A program made the translations under genes and the position numbers. The notes below the pieces were generated by a model. The model made no database searches. It had not been told where the DNA came from and saw nothing but the letters and a program-made list of their open reading frames with translations. A DNA stretch of 5,726 bases, from the NCBI GenBank assembly GCA_026394835.1, contig JAPLZW010000044.1, forward strand, positions 1-5,726, written 5' to 3'. This document shows, piece after piece, positions 4,458 through 5,726 of the stretch; positions within the stretch are counted from its first letter, which is position 1, and the number at the start of each line of letters is the position of its first letter. The DNA is from Candidatus Wolfebacteria bacterium. Its GTDB lineage: Bacteria > Patescibacteriota > Minisyncoccia > UBA6257 > UBA9933.

Positions 4458-5046
4458 AATCCTTCAGCCGCGCCTCGCGTCTCTGGCCAAAAAAAGCCAG
4501 CCAGGTTATCGTTCCGTTCGTAAGAAATGCGTAAACCGGGTAAATCAGATTGGCAAAATCGATTTTTGTTGTCGAGAAACCGGCTATAGTCGCGGAAACC
4601 ACAGTCATAAACCAAGAGAGAACCATTTCCGACTTCGGGTCGCGATACGCCTTCAGAATCGTCGGCACGGAAGCAAGGAAATCCGCAAAAATCGCGAGCG
4701 CGAGAACGATTAACGGCTGCTTCGTAATCTGCCACACGATTATCGTGATTATCGCCAAAACAAAGCAAATTTTATCCGTTAACCCGTATTCTTTATATCC
4801 GTATCCAGCCAGGCATAAAATAAAAATCAGGCTCGTGTTGAAAGTGCTCGCTATTAATATGAATAGAGACCAAGAAGCTCCGGCGCTGAACTGGGCAAAA
4901 ATCGCGATTACCTGGATTACGGTCCAGAGAAAATAAGAAACAATATTGGGCCGGGTAGTGCCTTTAAAAATATCCTTCACATAAGGGATAATAGAAATAA
5001 TCTGAATCACTCCCGCGCCGATGCCGATAATCTGGTGCCAATCCAT
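4456..5046 (-). CDS. Seven-helix PQ-loop/SWEET-like membrane protein
   Basis: The 196-aa product has about seven hydrophobic segments (near residues 4-24, 36-52, 57-81, 92-106, 111-131, 142-158 and 165-187). Two segments align as an internal repeat: IPYVKDIFKG...NIVSYFLWTV (20-43) and VPTILKAYRDPKSEMVLSWF (127-146). Each has a helix-1 Pro, a basic/acidic loop and an aromatic Ser-Tyr/Trp-Phe entry to helix 2. A 3+1+3 layout with duplicated triple-helix bundles is that of SWEET, PQ-loop and related transporters, which move sugars, amino acids or other small solutes. The substrate cannot be read from sequence, and the exact PQ dipeptides are absent (PY and PT instead). The ATG at 5046 lies six bases after a TATAAT, so the mRNA is probably leaderless. 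It could instead be a family of its own with this fold. Confidence 0.75.
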   Translation of the reverse strand: MDWHQIIGIGAGVIQIISIIPYVKDIFKGTTRPNIVSYFLWTVIQVIAIFAQFSAGASWSLFILIASTFNTSLIFILCLAGYGYKEYGLTDKICFVLAIITIIVWQITKQPLIVLALAIFADFLASVPTILKAYRDPKSEMVLSWFMTVVSATIAGFSTTKIDFANLIYPVYAFLTNGTITWLAFFGQRREARLKD

Positions 5047-5063
5047 CCGGTTATTATAGCCGG
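5047..5063 (-). promoter_or_regulatory. -10 box for a leaderless gene, inside a palindrome
   Basis: On the minus strand a perfect TATAAT (5058-5053) is followed by AACCGG and then the ATG at 5046, so the expected start of transcription coincides with the start codon. The box lies inside an imperfect 7-bp inverted repeat (CCGGTTA 5047-5053, TAGCCGG 5057-5063). I see no good -35 hexamer, so the promoter may be weak or need an activator. Confidence 0.5.
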
Positions 5064-5116
5064 GAAGTGGCGGAGTGGGGAAGCGCGAGGTGATTAATTA
5101 CAAAAATGAAAATAAC

Positions 5117-5145
5117 AAAAAACGGCTTTTGGCAACCGTTTTTTT
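5117..5145 (-). terminator. Intrinsic terminator after the 161-aa gene
   Basis: AAAAAACGG (5117-5125) and CCGTTTTTT (5136-5144) form a 9-bp stem with a 10-nt loop. With A- and T-runs on both sides it can work in both directions; for the minus strand the T-run is 5122-5117. The loop side (5125-5133, GCTTTTGGC) is also complementary to 5163-5171 (GCCAAAAGC) beside the stop codon, giving a competing hairpin. Confidence 0.75.
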
Positions 5146-5171
5146 ATGCATCCCAACAAAAAGCCAAAAGC

Positions 5172-5657
5172 TTACTTGTTTTTGCTTTCCTTTTTTATAT
5201 CAATACGTGAACTGGGCAATATCTCAACATTAAGATGCACTGATCCGATATCCCTAAAGTCTTCTTGTCCCTTTTCCTTTACATACATTCTAAAGGTGTA
5301 AACGCCCGATGAAGAGGCCTTAATCCCCGAGTATTGAGATTTAGATCTAATCCGTTCGATTTTAGAATCAAATTTAAGAGTAAATGCCCCTACCTTACGA
5401 GCCTTACCGCTTGGGTCTATTAATTTAATTTCGACATCCACCTTTTCAGCAACATCAGAAGAAGCCCTACTCCAAAGATTTATTAAATTAAAAGGCACGG
5501 GAATAACTAGCTTCTTCTCTCCGCCTTCTTTAATTTCCACTAAATGATTTTTAGGAATCCGAATCTGCTCAATAATATTAAATAAACTCAAGTTATTGCT
5601 CTGTTGATCAATACTAACCCCACTACATATAATTGACCACCTATGTTGAATATTCAT
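5172..5657 (-). CDS. Conserved-type soluble protein of unknown function (161 aa)
   Basis: The product has no signal peptide or membrane segment and shows the alternating hydrophobic pattern of a beta-rich domain. The N-terminal stretch HRWSIICSGVSIDQQSNNLS (5-24), followed by LFNIIEQI (25-32), resembles a widespread family of uncharacterised proteins with a HRW...D...NxLSLxNxxExI opening. The DUF6941-type beta-sandwich is my best guess, from memory and not confirmed. A second conserved-looking part is DVEIKLIDPSGKA (74-86) and GVYTFRMYVKE (118-128). The C-terminus is a Lys-rich tail. The ATG at 5657 has AAAAAG directly before it; TATATT six bases upstream could be a -10 for a leaderless mRNA. 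A possible upstream gene ends only 12 bases away, so co-transcription is also possible. No function is proposed. Confidence 0.8.
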   Translation of the reverse strand: MNIQHRWSIICSGVSIDQQSNNLSLFNIIEQIRIPKNHLVEIKEGGEKKLVIPVPFNLINLWSRASSDVAEKVDVEIKLIDPSGKARKVGAFTLKFDSKIERIRSKSQYSGIKASSSGVYTFRMYVKEKGQEDFRDIGSVHLNVEILPSSRIDIKKESKNK

Positions 5658-5669
5658 CTTTTTAATATA

Positions 5670-5726
5670 TTATTGATTTATTGGCATAAATTTTTCTTTT
5701 TCAGGGCTTCCCATGGTTGCGTCGTA
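5670..5726 (-). CDS. Possible C-terminal end of a gene cut by the window edge
   Basis: One minus-strand frame is open from the window edge to a TAA at 5672-5670 and would end ...GSPEKEKFMPINQ. A second frame is also open to a stop at 5680-5678. Fewer than 20 codons are visible, so neither can be assigned. The 12-base distance to the next start would suit an operon. Confidence 0.25.
   Translation of the reverse strand, partial: YDATMGSPEKEKFMPINQ

Noticed and set aside
4415..4768. 117-codon minus ORF within the PQ-loop-like gene
   Set aside because: It is a different frame of the same stretch; the 196-aa frame has membrane helices, an internal repeat and a promoter.
5670..5726. Mobile-element end at the right edge
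   Set aside because: The edge sequence is too short to judge, and no inverted repeat or duplication is visible.

Overview
All supported genes in this window lie on the minus strand. The proteins suggest a bacterium of the Candidate Phyla Radiation (Patescibacteria), probably Parcubacteria-like. The reasons are AT-rich simple-repeat insertions inside a conserved gene, weak Shine-Dalgarno signals before the core genes, at least one gene that looks leaderless, and a compact tsaD-rodA-mltG cluster. This placement is inference from style, not from a phylogenetic marker.

In minus-strand transcription order (right to left): (1) 5670-5726, a possible C-terminal remnant of a gene cut by the window edge. 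(2) 5172-5657, a soluble beta-rich protein of unknown function, with an intrinsic terminator after it. (3) 4456-5046, a seven-helix membrane protein with two copies of a PQ-loop/SWEET-like repeat; its -10 box lies so close to the ATG that the mRNA is probably leaderless. (4) 3529-4413, about 880 bases without any recognisable protein gene. It holds two complete transcription units back to back, each with a near-consensus sigma70 promoter and a strong intrinsic terminator. The first (about 450 nt) contains several hairpins and a 9-bp long-range helix. The second (about 355 nt) is closed end to end by a 16-bp helix directly before its terminator. Both are GC-richer than their surroundings. I read them as candidate structured non-coding RNAs that match no family I can recognise; short ORFs inside them, some with good Shine-Dalgarno sites, keep a small-protein reading open. 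(5) 234-3503, a tightly packed operon tsaD-rodA-mltG: a tRNA t6A-modification enzyme, a SEDS peptidoglycan polymerase and an endolytic transglycosylase. The gene junctions are +1 nt and TAATG. (6) 1-233, downstream of mltG, holding a hairpin that shares a 10-mer with the terminator of the second RNA unit, and a 111-bp inverted-repeat structure.

The cell-wall genes work together: RodA polymerises glycan strands from lipid II and MltG cleaves nascent strands at the membrane. TsaD is probably linked to them only through shared transcription. The most interesting part is the double RNA-like locus at 3529-4413, followed by the repeated TAGCTCCGAC hairpin and the simple-repeat expansions inside tsaD.
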